Shown one piece after another: positions 26,451 to 34,244 of a DNA stretch of 64,000 nt; within the stretch, counting starts at the first letter, position 1, and each line of letters begins with the position of its first letter. Origin of the DNA: Candidatus Heimdallarchaeota archaeon (GTDB lineage: Archaea > Asgardarchaeota > Heimdallarchaeia > Heimdallarchaeales > Heimdallarchaeaceae); NCBI GenBank assembly GCA_016840095.1, contig JAEOSZ010000040.1:42194-106193 (forward strand), given 5' to 3'. The notes under the pieces are model-generated. The model had not been told where the DNA came from, made no database searches, and saw nothing but the letters and a program-made list of their open reading frames with translations. The translations under genes were made by a program, and so were the position numbers.

Positions 26451-27622
26451 ATTTTGGTCCATTTATACTCCTTGATAATAGAGTATAAGATTTGAAGATT
26501 CAACAATTCACCATTAATTCCATTTGCCATTATAACTGCCCCTTGACCAGTAACTGGATTTGCAATCATCAGACAAGTAGCTCCTGGCAAATTTGTACCA
26601 GGATGAGTTATTAGTAGCTTATCTTCTTCTTCAATCAAAAAGATTCCCAATCCTTGACTTGTAAAACCAAAGTATTTCGCTGGATCTAGTTTTAGTTGTG
26701 AAGAGAGCATCTCTTTTGTCATTCCATGTGATAATAGTTTATTTGATCTACCATGAAATGAGTTCATAAGTTCAACTAAGAATAAGCATAGTTCAGTTGG
26801 TGTAGTAAGAATTCCTCCTTGACCTAAAGCTGTTGGATGTAAGCCAGATTCTCTGGCTATACCTTGATCATCATGAGGGACAATAGATTTACTTTTTAAT
26901 TCTCCAGAAGGAAATTCGAACGTACTATTTATCATATTAAGAGGATTAAAAATTACGTCTTTGATGATCTTAGGGAAAGAACTATCTTCCAAATCTTCTA
27001 GGAGTTTTTGTATTATGATGTATCCGAAATTTGAATAGTTGTGCTCTTTACCAGGTAAGGAATTAACTTCGACAGCATCATTGATAGCAGGTGATACACC
27101 ATTCAAAACTTGTTCAATTGTAGGAATTTTGCTATCTTCAACGCCGAACATAGAATCAGGACGATTTATACCTGAAGTATGTGTTAACAAATGTCTAAGA
27201 GTTATTCTATTTTTTTGAGTAAAATCATTAGTTGGAATCTTCCAGGTTTTGAGATATTGGTTAACATCACTATCTAGAGAAATAAGTTCCCTATCTATTA
27301 AGTTAAGAATCGCAACAGAAGTGAAAGTTTTAGAAGTTGAACAACCTTCAAATAGAGTATCTAAGGTTACTTTCTCATTTGTTCTAACGTCTTTAATACC
27401 ATAACAGGCAGACCACTCAATTTCGAAGTTGTTGATAACTGATATACTTATACCAGGTACCTTTAACTCCTGCATTCTCTCTTCTAATTCACTAGTATTT
27501 TCCCAAACAGGTAAAGGCATTCCTGTTTGCATATCCAATAAAGGAATTTCATTAACAATAGTTTCAAAATGTTTCTTAGCAGATTGTTTGTCTTTATTAT
27601 AAATTTCTAATTCATTTTTCAT
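26435..27622 (-). CDS. Beta-lactamase-fold serine hydrolase (S12-like)
   Basis: 395 residues with the three penicillin-binding/beta-lactamase class C motifs: SxxK in EGCSTSKTFTSV, the tyrosine motif YSN in KEHNYSNFGYII, and HPG in LLITHPGTNLPG, which takes the place of KTG. LRHLLTHTSGI is the typical helix of this group. There is no signal peptide or membrane helix, so it is cytoplasmic and most likely an esterase or peptidase; archaea have no murein substrate. It lies alone between M29 and the pyrophosphatase. Its 3' end forms a perfect hairpin. Confidence 0.85.
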   Translation of the reverse strand: MKNELEIYNKDKQSAKKHFETIVNEIPLLDMQTGMPLPVWENTSELEERMQELKVPGISISVINNFEIEWSACYGIKDVRTNEKVTLDTLFEGCSTSKTFTSVAILNLIDRELISLDSDVNQYLKTWKIPTNDFTQKNRITLRHLLTHTSGINRPDSMFGVEDSKIPTIEQVLNGVSPAINDAVEVNSLPGKEHNYSNFGYIIIQKLLEDLEDSSFPKIIKDVIFNPLNMINSTFEFPSGELKSKSIVPHDDQGIARESGLHPTALGQGGILTTPTELCLFLVELMNSFHGRSNKLLSHGMTKEMLSSQLKLDPAKYFGFTSQGLGIFLIEEEDKLLITHPGTNLPGATCLMIANPVTGQGAVIMANGINGELLNLQILYSIIKEYKWTKMWLFR

Positions 27623-27751
27623 TTTAGCACTTCTTGTTAAGTTTTATAATGAGTAGTATCAAGCCAGCTTATGAAGTGTTCTGATAAAAAGAATTATAAA
27701 AAACTATGTAAATACTCAGCAGAATATTTAATGTAAAAAAGTAAAAATAGA

Positions 27752-27770
27752 AAAGAGTATGTTACTCTTT
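27752..27770 (-). terminator. Hairpin terminator of the membrane pyrophosphatase gene
   Basis: AAAGAGTA and TACTCTTT (8 bp perfect) enclose three bases, overlap the stop codon, and on the minus strand are followed by a T-rich stretch. This is the form of an intrinsic terminator. Confidence 0.6.
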
Positions 27771-30053
27771 CTTTAGCAATTTTTGCATAACTTTGCTATT
27801 TCTTGCAAACTTGACAACAATCCAAATACAGATACCTAGTGCTGCAGCTCCAACAAGAATAACAACAACTAGCCAAACCCATTCATTAGCAATTCCTTCA
27901 AGCTTGAATAAGGTATCACTAAGAACACCTTCTCCAGAATTTATCTTAGATAGTAAGCCCATGAATATAGAAGCAGTTAGAGACATAACAACTAGAAGTG
28001 TGTTAATGCTTGGTCCTGCAGTATCCTTGAATGGATCACCAACAGTATCACCAGTGATAGCAGCATGATGAGTATCAGTACCTTTACCACCAAGATTACC
28101 ATCTTCGATCCATTTTTTTGCATTATCCCAACTTCCACCAGCATTTGACATGAATATAGCGAAGACAAATCCTGATAGAATTGCTCCTGCTAGAAATGCT
28201 CCTAGTGCTGCTACTCCAAAGAATATACCTACTATTAGAGGTATAACTATTGAAATTACGCTTGGTAAAACTAGTTCTCTTAGAGCACCTTTTGTAGCAA
28301 TTTCAATTGTTCTATTGAAATCAGCTGGTACTTTACCTTCTAATATACCTGGTTCCTCTTCAAATTGTCTTCTGATTTCTAGAACCATTTTGGCTGCATT
28401 TCTTTGAACTGACAAGATCAGCAATGCTGAGAATAGAGCAGGTACTACTACACCTACGAAAGCACCAATCAAAACTTTAACATTAAGAAGATCAATTACT
28501 GCGATTCCTGCTTCTTGAACAAAAGAGAACAGAAGTGCTAATACAGCTAGGTTAGCTGCTCCAATTGCAAATCCTTTGGTAATTGCTTTTGCAGTGTTTC
28601 CAGCTGAATCTAAAGCATCAGCCTTTCTGATAATGTCTTCACCCAGTCCTCCTTGTTCAGCAATTGCTCTAGAATTATCAACAATAGGTCCATATGCATC
28701 ATTTGATACAATTGTTCCAACAATTGCTAGCATACCTACTGCAGCCATAGCTACACCAAACACTCCGTCAAGAATGAAAGATACTGACATTGCTACAATA
28801 ATTCCTACTGCAGGTAGAACAACGCTTTGTAAACCATAAGCAAATCCTGAGAGAATTACAACTGCATGTCCTTCTTCAGCTGAATGAGCGATTTCTCTGG
28901 TTGGTTTCTTATCTTCTCTAGTGTAATAATCACTAGTCCATCCAATTACCACTCCACTCAATAAACCGAGAACAACTGCAATATAGTCTTTCCAATATTT
29001 CCAAGTTGCAACTTTGATTTCAGAACCAGTTAAACTCTCTGGGATCTGTGAAACCATTATTGCTACAATTACTGCTGCTAGTCCAGCAAATATTGCTGTT
29101 GAAATGTATGTTCCCATATTTAATGATTTACCTGGATTGTCTCCACCAAAGTATTTGATTAAGAAGATACCAATTAGTGAAGCAATTAAACCTGCTGCTG
29201 AGAGAAGGATTGGTAAGATAACAAAATCTGGACGAACACCAGCTGCTGCAAGAACAGTGGTTCCTAAGATCATAGCCGCTACAATAGAAGCTACATAAGA
29301 ATCCAGTAAATCGCTACCCATACCTGCAATATCACCAACATTGTCACCAACATTGTCAGCGATAGTTGCTGGGTTACGAACGTCATCTTCAGGTAAGTCG
29401 TATTCTGCTTTACCTACTAGATCTGCACCTACATCTGCTGTTTTGGTATAAATACCTCCTCCACATTTCATGAACAAGGCTATTCCAGAAGCTCCAAAGC
29501 TGAACCCTAGTACAATTTGAGTTGCAAATTGCAATGCTTCTGCATCTGGATTGTTACCTGCAAATATCCAGTAGATTCCACCTACACCAATCAATGCAAC
29601 ACCAACAACGGCGAGTCCCATTACTGATCCTCCAAAGAAGGCTATATCGAATCCTTCCTTGATGCCTTTTGTTACTCCTTGTGCTGCTCTTGTATTGGTC
29701 TTTACTCCAACAATTAATCCTAACCATCCTGCAAACATTGATGCTAATGACCCAACTAGGTAAGCTACTGCTTGTTGCCAATTGAGTGTTCCAGCTAAAA
29801 CTGGTACTTCATGTCCAGTCATTGCGGAAGGTAAGAATAAGAGTATAACTAAGAACAGAACTAAAATGAATATTCCTAAAACCAAATATTGGACCTTTAG
29901 AAAGCTTTTAGCTCCTGTTTCAATATAACCGGAAACCTCTATCATTTTTTCGTTTCCACGGTCTTTTCTCATTACAATTACTGTGAAATAGATCGCTGCT
30001 AAAATTGATATGACTCCGGTTATTAAAGCTATAAGTAATAATATATTAGCCAT
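27762..30053 (-). CDS. hppA: Membrane-bound ion-translocating pyrophosphatase
   Basis: 763 residues with about 16 membrane helices. The pyrophosphate site is clear: ADVGADLVGKAEYDLPEDD, RNPATIADNVGDNVGDIAGM, DAYGPIVDNSRAIAE and HAAITGDTVGDPFKDTAGP. It splits PPi and pumps H+ (or Na+) out of the cytoplasm. The determinant region reads DSAGNTAKAITKGFAIG, with Lys and Thr where the potassium-independent class has them, so a K+-independent H+ pump is the best guess. A TATA-like TTTAAATAAT lies about 45 nt upstream. It is a single gene with its own terminator. Confidence 0.95.
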   Translation of the reverse strand: MANILLLIALITGVISILAAIYFTVIVMRKDRGNEKMIEVSGYIETGAKSFLKVQYLVLGIFILVLFLVILLFLPSAMTGHEVPVLAGTLNWQQAVAYLVGSLASMFAGWLGLIVGVKTNTRAAQGVTKGIKEGFDIAFFGGSVMGLAVVGVALIGVGGIYWIFAGNNPDAEALQFATQIVLGFSFGASGIALFMKCGGGIYTKTADVGADLVGKAEYDLPEDDVRNPATIADNVGDNVGDIAGMGSDLLDSYVASIVAAMILGTTVLAAAGVRPDFVILPILLSAAGLIASLIGIFLIKYFGGDNPGKSLNMGTYISTAIFAGLAAVIVAIMVSQIPESLTGSEIKVATWKYWKDYIAVVLGLLSGVVIGWTSDYYTREDKKPTREIAHSAEEGHAVVILSGFAYGLQSVVLPAVGIIVAMSVSFILDGVFGVAMAAVGMLAIVGTIVSNDAYGPIVDNSRAIAEQGGLGEDIIRKADALDSAGNTAKAITKGFAIGAANLAVLALLFSFVQEAGIAVIDLLNVKVLIGAFVGVVVPALFSALLILSVQRNAAKMVLEIRRQFEEEPGILEGKVPADFNRTIEIATKGALRELVLPSVISIVIPLIVGIFFGVAALGAFLAGAILSGFVFAIFMSNAGGSWDNAKKWIEDGNLGGKGTDTHHAAITGDTVGDPFKDTAGPSINTLLVVMSLTASIFMGLLSKINSGEGVLSDTLFKLEGIANEWVWLVVVILVGAAALGICIWIVVKFARNSKVMQKLLKKE

Positions 30054-30148
30054 TATTTTTCACTCTTTTAATTTTAGCTAGTTTTTGAAAAAATACGTAT
30101 TATTTAAAACTTACGAACTGGATTTAGTAAGAAAAAAGTGAGAAAGTG

Positions 30149-31465
30149 CTATTTCTCATCATTATAAGTTGGAATATAAACCTTAGAATTTTCTCCATTT
30201 ATTTGACCTCTTTTTAGTTTACCTATCTTCCAATCTCGTCTAAACAGAAAGAAAGCCAATACTGTAGAAGCTGCAGCCAAAACTAGCAGAAATACAAACG
30301 ACCATTTGAATGTGGAATTATCTAGAATCCATCCAAAGAACCATGGAAATACACCTGCTAATGCACTTGGGATAGCAAAGAGAAATCCTAAAGCTAAAGA
30401 CCTAGATTTTTGTGGAACATTTTCAGAGACATATTTCGTGGTTGCTGCTGCAGAAAAATAGAGAAAAGCTATAAATATGAAGAATAGAGCAATAGCTCCT
30501 TTTCCAGAAACAACATCACCCAGGACTACTAGTAATAATAGCATAACTGTAGATCCAGCTGCGGAAATTATCATTGTCAGACTAGTAGCTACTTTGTCAC
30601 TGAGCAATCCTCCAGCAATTGACGTAAAACCTCCAATTACTAGAATGACTGTGGTTATCCATCCTGCTTCGAAAATGTTGAATCCATAATTATCTACAAA
30701 GATGATAGATAGAAACTGATTTGTGATTCTGAAGATTCCAGATCTGAAAACAGAGAAGAATAGACAGATCATTATTATAATTGTTAGAACAACAAGGAGC
30801 TCTTTTTTCACCCAATTGGTGAATTTCTTTTCTCGTTTGAGATTCTTGTTTTGTGCCATTTCTTCAATTTCTTCAGGAGTTCGTTTGTATGAGATCATGA
30901 AATGAAATAGAACAAACATCAAAAGAGCTAGTATGATTGCTACAATTCCAAATACAATGAAAGCTTTTTCCCACCCTATCCACTCATCGAAAGTAACTAT
31001 TACTACAGGAGTAATTGATGTACCAATCATTCCTAAAGCTGTGTTCATCCCCATGGCAATACCTTTCTTGTTTTCAAATAAATCAGCTATAGAAGCATAA
31101 GCAACTGGATGATAAAAGGATGCCCCAAATCCAGTTAGTATTGCTGCAAAGATTAATCCTCTTAAACTCTGTGAGTAAGAAACAATGAACATACTCGCCC
31201 CCATTAGTAACACTCCTAGAGGAACAAATGTGTTTTTACTTCTTAACCACCTATCACCAATTATTCCCACAAGAATGCTGAAAACAGCAAAAACAACTAT
31301 TTGTGCTGTACCAACTAAACCAACTTGTGCGTTAGTTAAAGCTATATCCTCTCGAATGATAAATAATGAAGCTCCGAGAACATAGGCATAGAAGTGATTT
31401 AAGAAGTGACCAAAAATCAAAGCTGACAAAGCAACTATAGGAGATTTACTACTAACTTCTGGCAT
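30149..31465 (-). CDS. Major facilitator superfamily transporter
   Basis: About 438 residues with 12 predicted helices in two halves separated by a charged loop (KRTPEEIEEMAQNKNLKREKK). The helix 2-3 loop reads GIIGDRWLRSKNTF, an MFS motif-A-like GxxxDR, and the second-half counterpart is GGLLSDKVAT. ATG 31465 is preferred over a TTG 12 nt upstream. Substrate cannot be told; the overall pattern is closest to sugar/organic anion or sugar-efflux type MFS carriers. The C-terminus is polar and cytoplasmic. Confidence 0.82.
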   Translation of the reverse strand: MPEVSSKSPIVALSALIFGHFLNHFYAYVLGASLFIIREDIALTNAQVGLVGTAQIVVFAVFSILVGIIGDRWLRSKNTFVPLGVLLMGASMFIVSYSQSLRGLIFAAILTGFGASFYHPVAYASIADLFENKKGIAMGMNTALGMIGTSITPVVIVTFDEWIGWEKAFIVFGIVAIILALLMFVLFHFMISYKRTPEEIEEMAQNKNLKREKKFTNWVKKELLVVLTIIIMICLFFSVFRSGIFRITNQFLSIIFVDNYGFNIFEAGWITTVILVIGGFTSIAGGLLSDKVATSLTMIISAAGSTVMLLLLVVLGDVVSGKGAIALFFIFIAFLYFSAAATTKYVSENVPQKSRSLALGFLFAIPSALAGVFPWFFGWILDNSTFKWSFVFLLVLAAASTVLAFFLFRRDWKIGKLKRGQINGENSKVYIPTYNDEK

Positions 31466-31547
31466 TGAAAAAATCAATAATTGACTACGTTAAAAAGTTT
31501 CTTGTAAAGACTGATACGATTGGAGATGTGAAATCTACCAATTCGAC

Positions 31548-31664
31548 TTAAGGTTTCTGAAGAGCCATTCTAGCTTCAACTCGACGAATTTCTTTCTCTG
31601 TGATTTCCTTAGCTGAAAGTTCTTTAGTCTTTTTTTTCGAAGACTTACTTTTTTTAGACTTCAT
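31548..31664 (-). CDS. 38-residue lysine-rich protein
   Basis: A short frame reading MKSKKSKSSKKKTKELSAK and ending RVEARMALQKP. The first half is almost all Lys and Ser; the second half could form a short amphipathic helix (EITEKEIRRVEARMAL). A good TATA box is centred 28 nt upstream of the ATG, which is the leaderless spacing seen for accepted genes in this window and the main reason to believe it. It may bind nucleic acid or the ribosome, but no family is recognised. It is divergent from the GTPase gene at 31756 and lies ahead of the MFS gene. Confidence 0.5.
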   Translation of the reverse strand: MKSKKSKSSKKKTKELSAKEITEKEIRRVEARMALQKP

Positions 31665-31687
31665 TGCTTATACATAGATAGTTCTGA

Positions 31688-31697
31688 CTTATATACA
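31688..31697 (-). promoter_or_regulatory. TATA box of the 38-residue basic protein gene
   Basis: On the minus strand this reads TGTATATAAG, centred about 28 nt from ATG 31664, so the transcript should be leaderless. Confidence 0.5.
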
Positions 31698-31725
31698 TTT
31701 CATTTCAAATCAAGTAATAAGTAAG

Positions 31726-31732
31726 TTTATAG
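31726..31732 (+). promoter_or_regulatory. TATA box of the first small GTPase gene
   Basis: TTTATAG is centred 27 nt upstream of GTG 31756. This supports the GTG as a leaderless start. Confidence 0.45.
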
Positions 31733-31755
31733 GTGATTTATGCAGATAATTAGAT

Positions 31756-32310
31756 GTGAATAAAAAAGCTGAATATGTCTTCAAGATTACTTTGATTGGA
31801 AATGGAGCAGTAGGAAAAACCAGCATCAGGAATAGCTACATGGGGTATGGTTTTTCACATTCTCATCAGATGACTTTGGGAGCAGACTTCAGCGTAATTG
31901 AGAAAGAACTATACCCAGATGAGATCTGGCGATTTCAAATCTGGGATTTAGCAGGACAGCCAATTTTCAAAGAGGTTAGAGGAAGATTTTACAATGGAAG
32001 TATGGGAGCTTTAGTTGTTTTTGATATTACTAACAAGAAAACTTTGAAAGATTGTACAATTTGGATTAGAGAACTCTTCAAATATTGCGGTCAGGCTGTT
32101 GTTCCTATTGTCTTACTTGCAAATAAAACCGATTTAAGAACCAGAAAAAGTGTAAGTATGAAAGAAGCGCAAAAGTTCGTTGATATTCTAAATAAGGGAA
32201 CTAGAAACTTTGGAGTGGAGAATATAGTCCTTGAAACAAGTGCAAAAACGGGTCTTAATATTGATGAAGCTTTCAAAAAATTAGGTACTGCAATACGCAC
32301 AAGATTTTAA
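31756..32310 (+). CDS. Ras/Rab-like small GTPase 1
   Basis: 184 residues from a GTG start. All G boxes are intact: G1 GNGAVGKT (15-22), a switch I Thr in MTLGADF (40-45), G3 WDLAGQ (63-68) including the catalytic Gln, G4 NKTD (123-126) and G5 ETSAKTG. TLGADF/WDLAGQ is strikingly Rab-like. There is no C-terminal prenylation Cys and no extra domain. Asgard archaea carry many such GTPases; their roles are not established, with membrane or cytoskeletal regulation suspected. A second, divergent GTPase follows after 64 nt. Confidence 0.93.
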   Translation: MNKKAEYVFKITLIGNGAVGKTSIRNSYMGYGFSHSHQMTLGADFSVIEKELYPDEIWRFQIWDLAGQPIFKEVRGRFYNGSMGALVVFDITNKKTLKDCTIWIRELFKYCGQAVVPIVLLANKTDLRTRKSVSMKEAQKFVDILNKGTRNFGVENIVLETSAKTGLNIDEAFKKLGTAIRTRF

Positions 32311-32374
32311 AACTGTAATATGATAATACTTTTGAAAAGAAAAAATTATGTTATAATTGTTAGTGGTTAATATC

Positions 32375-32932
32375 ATGAAATTCAAAGTGCTGATTGTTGG
32401 GGATTATGGAGTAGGAAAAACATCTCTTTTTCGTCAGATTGAGAAATCTATTCCTGGTGCAGAACAAAAACCTTCGATAAGATTAGAATTGATAGAATTT
32501 ACAAGAATGATCGAAGGTCAAGAAATCATCGTCAATCTGTATGATATCCCCGGTAGAGAACTATCGAATGAGCATAGATCCAAGCACTACCTTAACACTA
32601 ACGGAGCATTAGTTGTTTATGATATTACTAGCCCTCATAGTTTTAGACATACTCCTTTTTGGATTGAAGAATTAATGAATTACTCTGGTTTTGGGCATAT
32701 CCCTGTAATAATTGTTGGGAACAAAGCTGATATGAGAGAAGTTAGTCAAAGAACTTTGAATCCTATCGATGCAAAAGAATATGCATTCCGATTAAACAGA
32801 ACTGCTAAGAGAAGTAACATAGAGAATCATTTTGTAGAAGTATCTGCAAAGAGCGCTAAAGGTTTATCACAAATGATAGATAAGTTGATTGTTTCTATGA
32901 TCAATCATAAAAAATTCATCGATAACAAATAA
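32375..32932 (+). CDS. Ras-like small GTPase 2 with altered switch regions
   Basis: About 185 residues from ATG 32375; a TTG 18 nt upstream is possible. G1 GDYGVGKT (9-16), G4 NKAD and G5 EVSAKS are intact. Switch II reads YDIPGRE, so the DxxG is kept but the position of the Ras catalytic Gln61 is Arg (residue 61 here too by count). Switch I has KPSIRLE with Ser/Ile where the Mg2+-binding Thr is expected. Nucleotide binding should be preserved, while intrinsic GTP hydrolysis may be slow or use another residue. It may act as a long-lived GTP-state partner of GTPase 1; that is inference from gene order. Confidence 0.88.
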   Translation: MKFKVLIVGDYGVGKTSLFRQIEKSIPGAEQKPSIRLELIEFTRMIEGQEIIVNLYDIPGRELSNEHRSKHYLNTNGALVVYDITSPHSFRHTPFWIEELMNYSGFGHIPVIIVGNKADMREVSQRTLNPIDAKEYAFRLNRTAKRSNIENHFVEVSAKSAKGLSQMIDKLIVSMINHKKFIDNK

Positions 32933-32950
32933 CAACTTTTTTTGAGAAAA

Positions 32951-32958
32951 CTATAAAG
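32951..32958 (+). promoter_or_regulatory. TATA box of the class V aminotransferase gene
   Basis: CTATAAAG is centred 28 nt before ATG 32982, consistent with a leaderless mRNA. Confidence 0.5.
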
Positions 32959-32981
32959 CCACATTTGTTCATTTCTAATTT

Positions 32982-34127
32982 ATGAGTTCAGATTATATTG
33001 CTAAGGTTAGAGAAGAATCACCCACAATACAGAAGAAAACCTTCCTAAACCATGCTGCACGTTGTCCTCTTCATGGTAGGGTTGCTGAAGCTATAGACAA
33101 ATACAAAGAATGTTGGGGTAAATTCGATTTTGAGGAGACAAACCAGAAAAAGCAAGATGCTATTGTCAAATTTAGCCAACTAATCAATGCATCTGAAGAT
33201 GAAATTCTCTTTACTCCTGATGTTACTGCAGGTTCTAGACTAGCAGCAAATCTTATCGAATATGACAAGAATAGTAATATTGTTTGCTACTGGAATGACT
33301 ATGTTGCTCAAGTTTATCAGGCACTCTTCCTAAGAAAAACAAAAGGGATAGATTACAGACCAGTTCCTGATAGAAAGAATAAAGTTCTTCCTGAAGAATT
33401 TGCTGAAAAGATTGATGAAAATACTAAACTAGTTCTACTTTCTCATGTTCAATGGTTATCTGGATTCAAAGCAGATGTTGAAGAAATAGCCAAAATTGCT
33501 CATGAAAACGGGGCTCTTATTGTTGTAGATTCCATTCAATCATCTGGAGCAATGGTTAATGATGTGAAAAAGTGGGATATTGACTTTTTAACTTGTGGGA
33601 CAGCTAAATGGCTACTTGGACCGAACCAAGCTGGCTGGTTTTATATGAAAAAAGAATTAATACATGAGTTTAATCCACCTTTTGCTGGTTATCACGGAAT
33701 AGAAATAGGTAATTGGGATGAACCTTATTGGAATGTGAATGAGATGGTTTATGTTGATTCCATTGCCAAATATATGGATACTAATCCAAGTGATTTTCTA
33801 TATTCTATTGCAGATAGTGGAATGAGTATAATTCTTGATTATGGCATAAAAAAAGCAGAAAAACAGATACTTAAAATAACTGAATACCTAATAGAGGAAC
33901 TACAAAAGATTGGCTGTAATGACTTTTTAACACCTTTAGACGCTGAAAATAGATCAGGAGTAATAAATGTAAAAATACCAAATAATGTAGAAATCTCTAA
34001 AAAATTGAGAGAGAATAATATCATTTTATCCAGTAGGTATGGTGGTTTAAGAATTAGCCCTCATTTCTATAGTATAGAAGAAGATGTTGATAATCTAATT
34101 TCAGGACTTAAGAAACTTTTAGAATAG
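32982..34127 (+). CDS. Class V aminotransferase / cysteine-desulfurase-like PLP enzyme
   Basis: 381 residues of fold-type I PLP enzyme. The N-terminal FLNHAARCPLH replaces the usual LNNAA/LDNAA motif. ALIVVDSIQSSGAM holds the Asp and Gln that contact PLP. LTCGTAKWLLGPNQAGWFYM holds the Schiff-base Lys. The KWL-GP pattern is that of the class V group that includes cysteine desulfurases, kynureninase and isopenicillin epimerase. No Cys loop typical of NifS/IscS is seen near the C-terminus, so a desulfurase role is not certain. Neighbours give no pathway hint. Confidence 0.85.
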   Translation: MSSDYIAKVREESPTIQKKTFLNHAARCPLHGRVAEAIDKYKECWGKFDFEETNQKKQDAIVKFSQLINASEDEILFTPDVTAGSRLAANLIEYDKNSNIVCYWNDYVAQVYQALFLRKTKGIDYRPVPDRKNKVLPEEFAEKIDENTKLVLLSHVQWLSGFKADVEEIAKIAHENGALIVVDSIQSSGAMVNDVKKWDIDFLTCGTAKWLLGPNQAGWFYMKKELIHEFNPPFAGYHGIEIGNWDEPYWNVNEMVYVDSIAKYMDTNPSDFLYSIADSGMSIILDYGIKKAEKQILKITEYLIEELQKIGCNDFLTPLDAENRSGVINVKIPNNVEISKKLRENNIILSSRYGGLRISPHFYSIEEDVDNLISGLKKLLE

Positions 34128-34200
34128 TCCTATTTTTTCTTGTTTTTTTCATGTCGCTCAAACAAAACTTTTAAACCCACTAGTAAATTCAAATTGTAAA

Positions 34201-34217
34201 GTTACATAAAGTTACAT
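34201..34217 (+). repeat. Direct repeat GTTACAT ahead of the Ca2+ ATPase gene
   Basis: Two copies of GTTACAT start 10 nt apart (34201, 34211), one helix turn, just after the expected transcription start of the gene at 34245 (TATA-like CTTTTAAAC near 34167). This could be a regulator site. Confidence 0.35.
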
Positions 34218-34244
34218 TTAGATTCATTCTAAAAAGGTGTAGAC

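Noticed and set aside
27793..29298. Several open frames opposite the membrane pyrophosphatase gene
   Set aside because: They are mirror frames of a highly conserved gene, with Ala/Ser/Ile-rich composition and no start signals.
30092..30101. AATACGTATT palindrome upstream of the pyrophosphatase gene as an operator
   Set aside because: A 10-bp palindrome in AT-rich DNA is easily due to chance and no second copy was seen.
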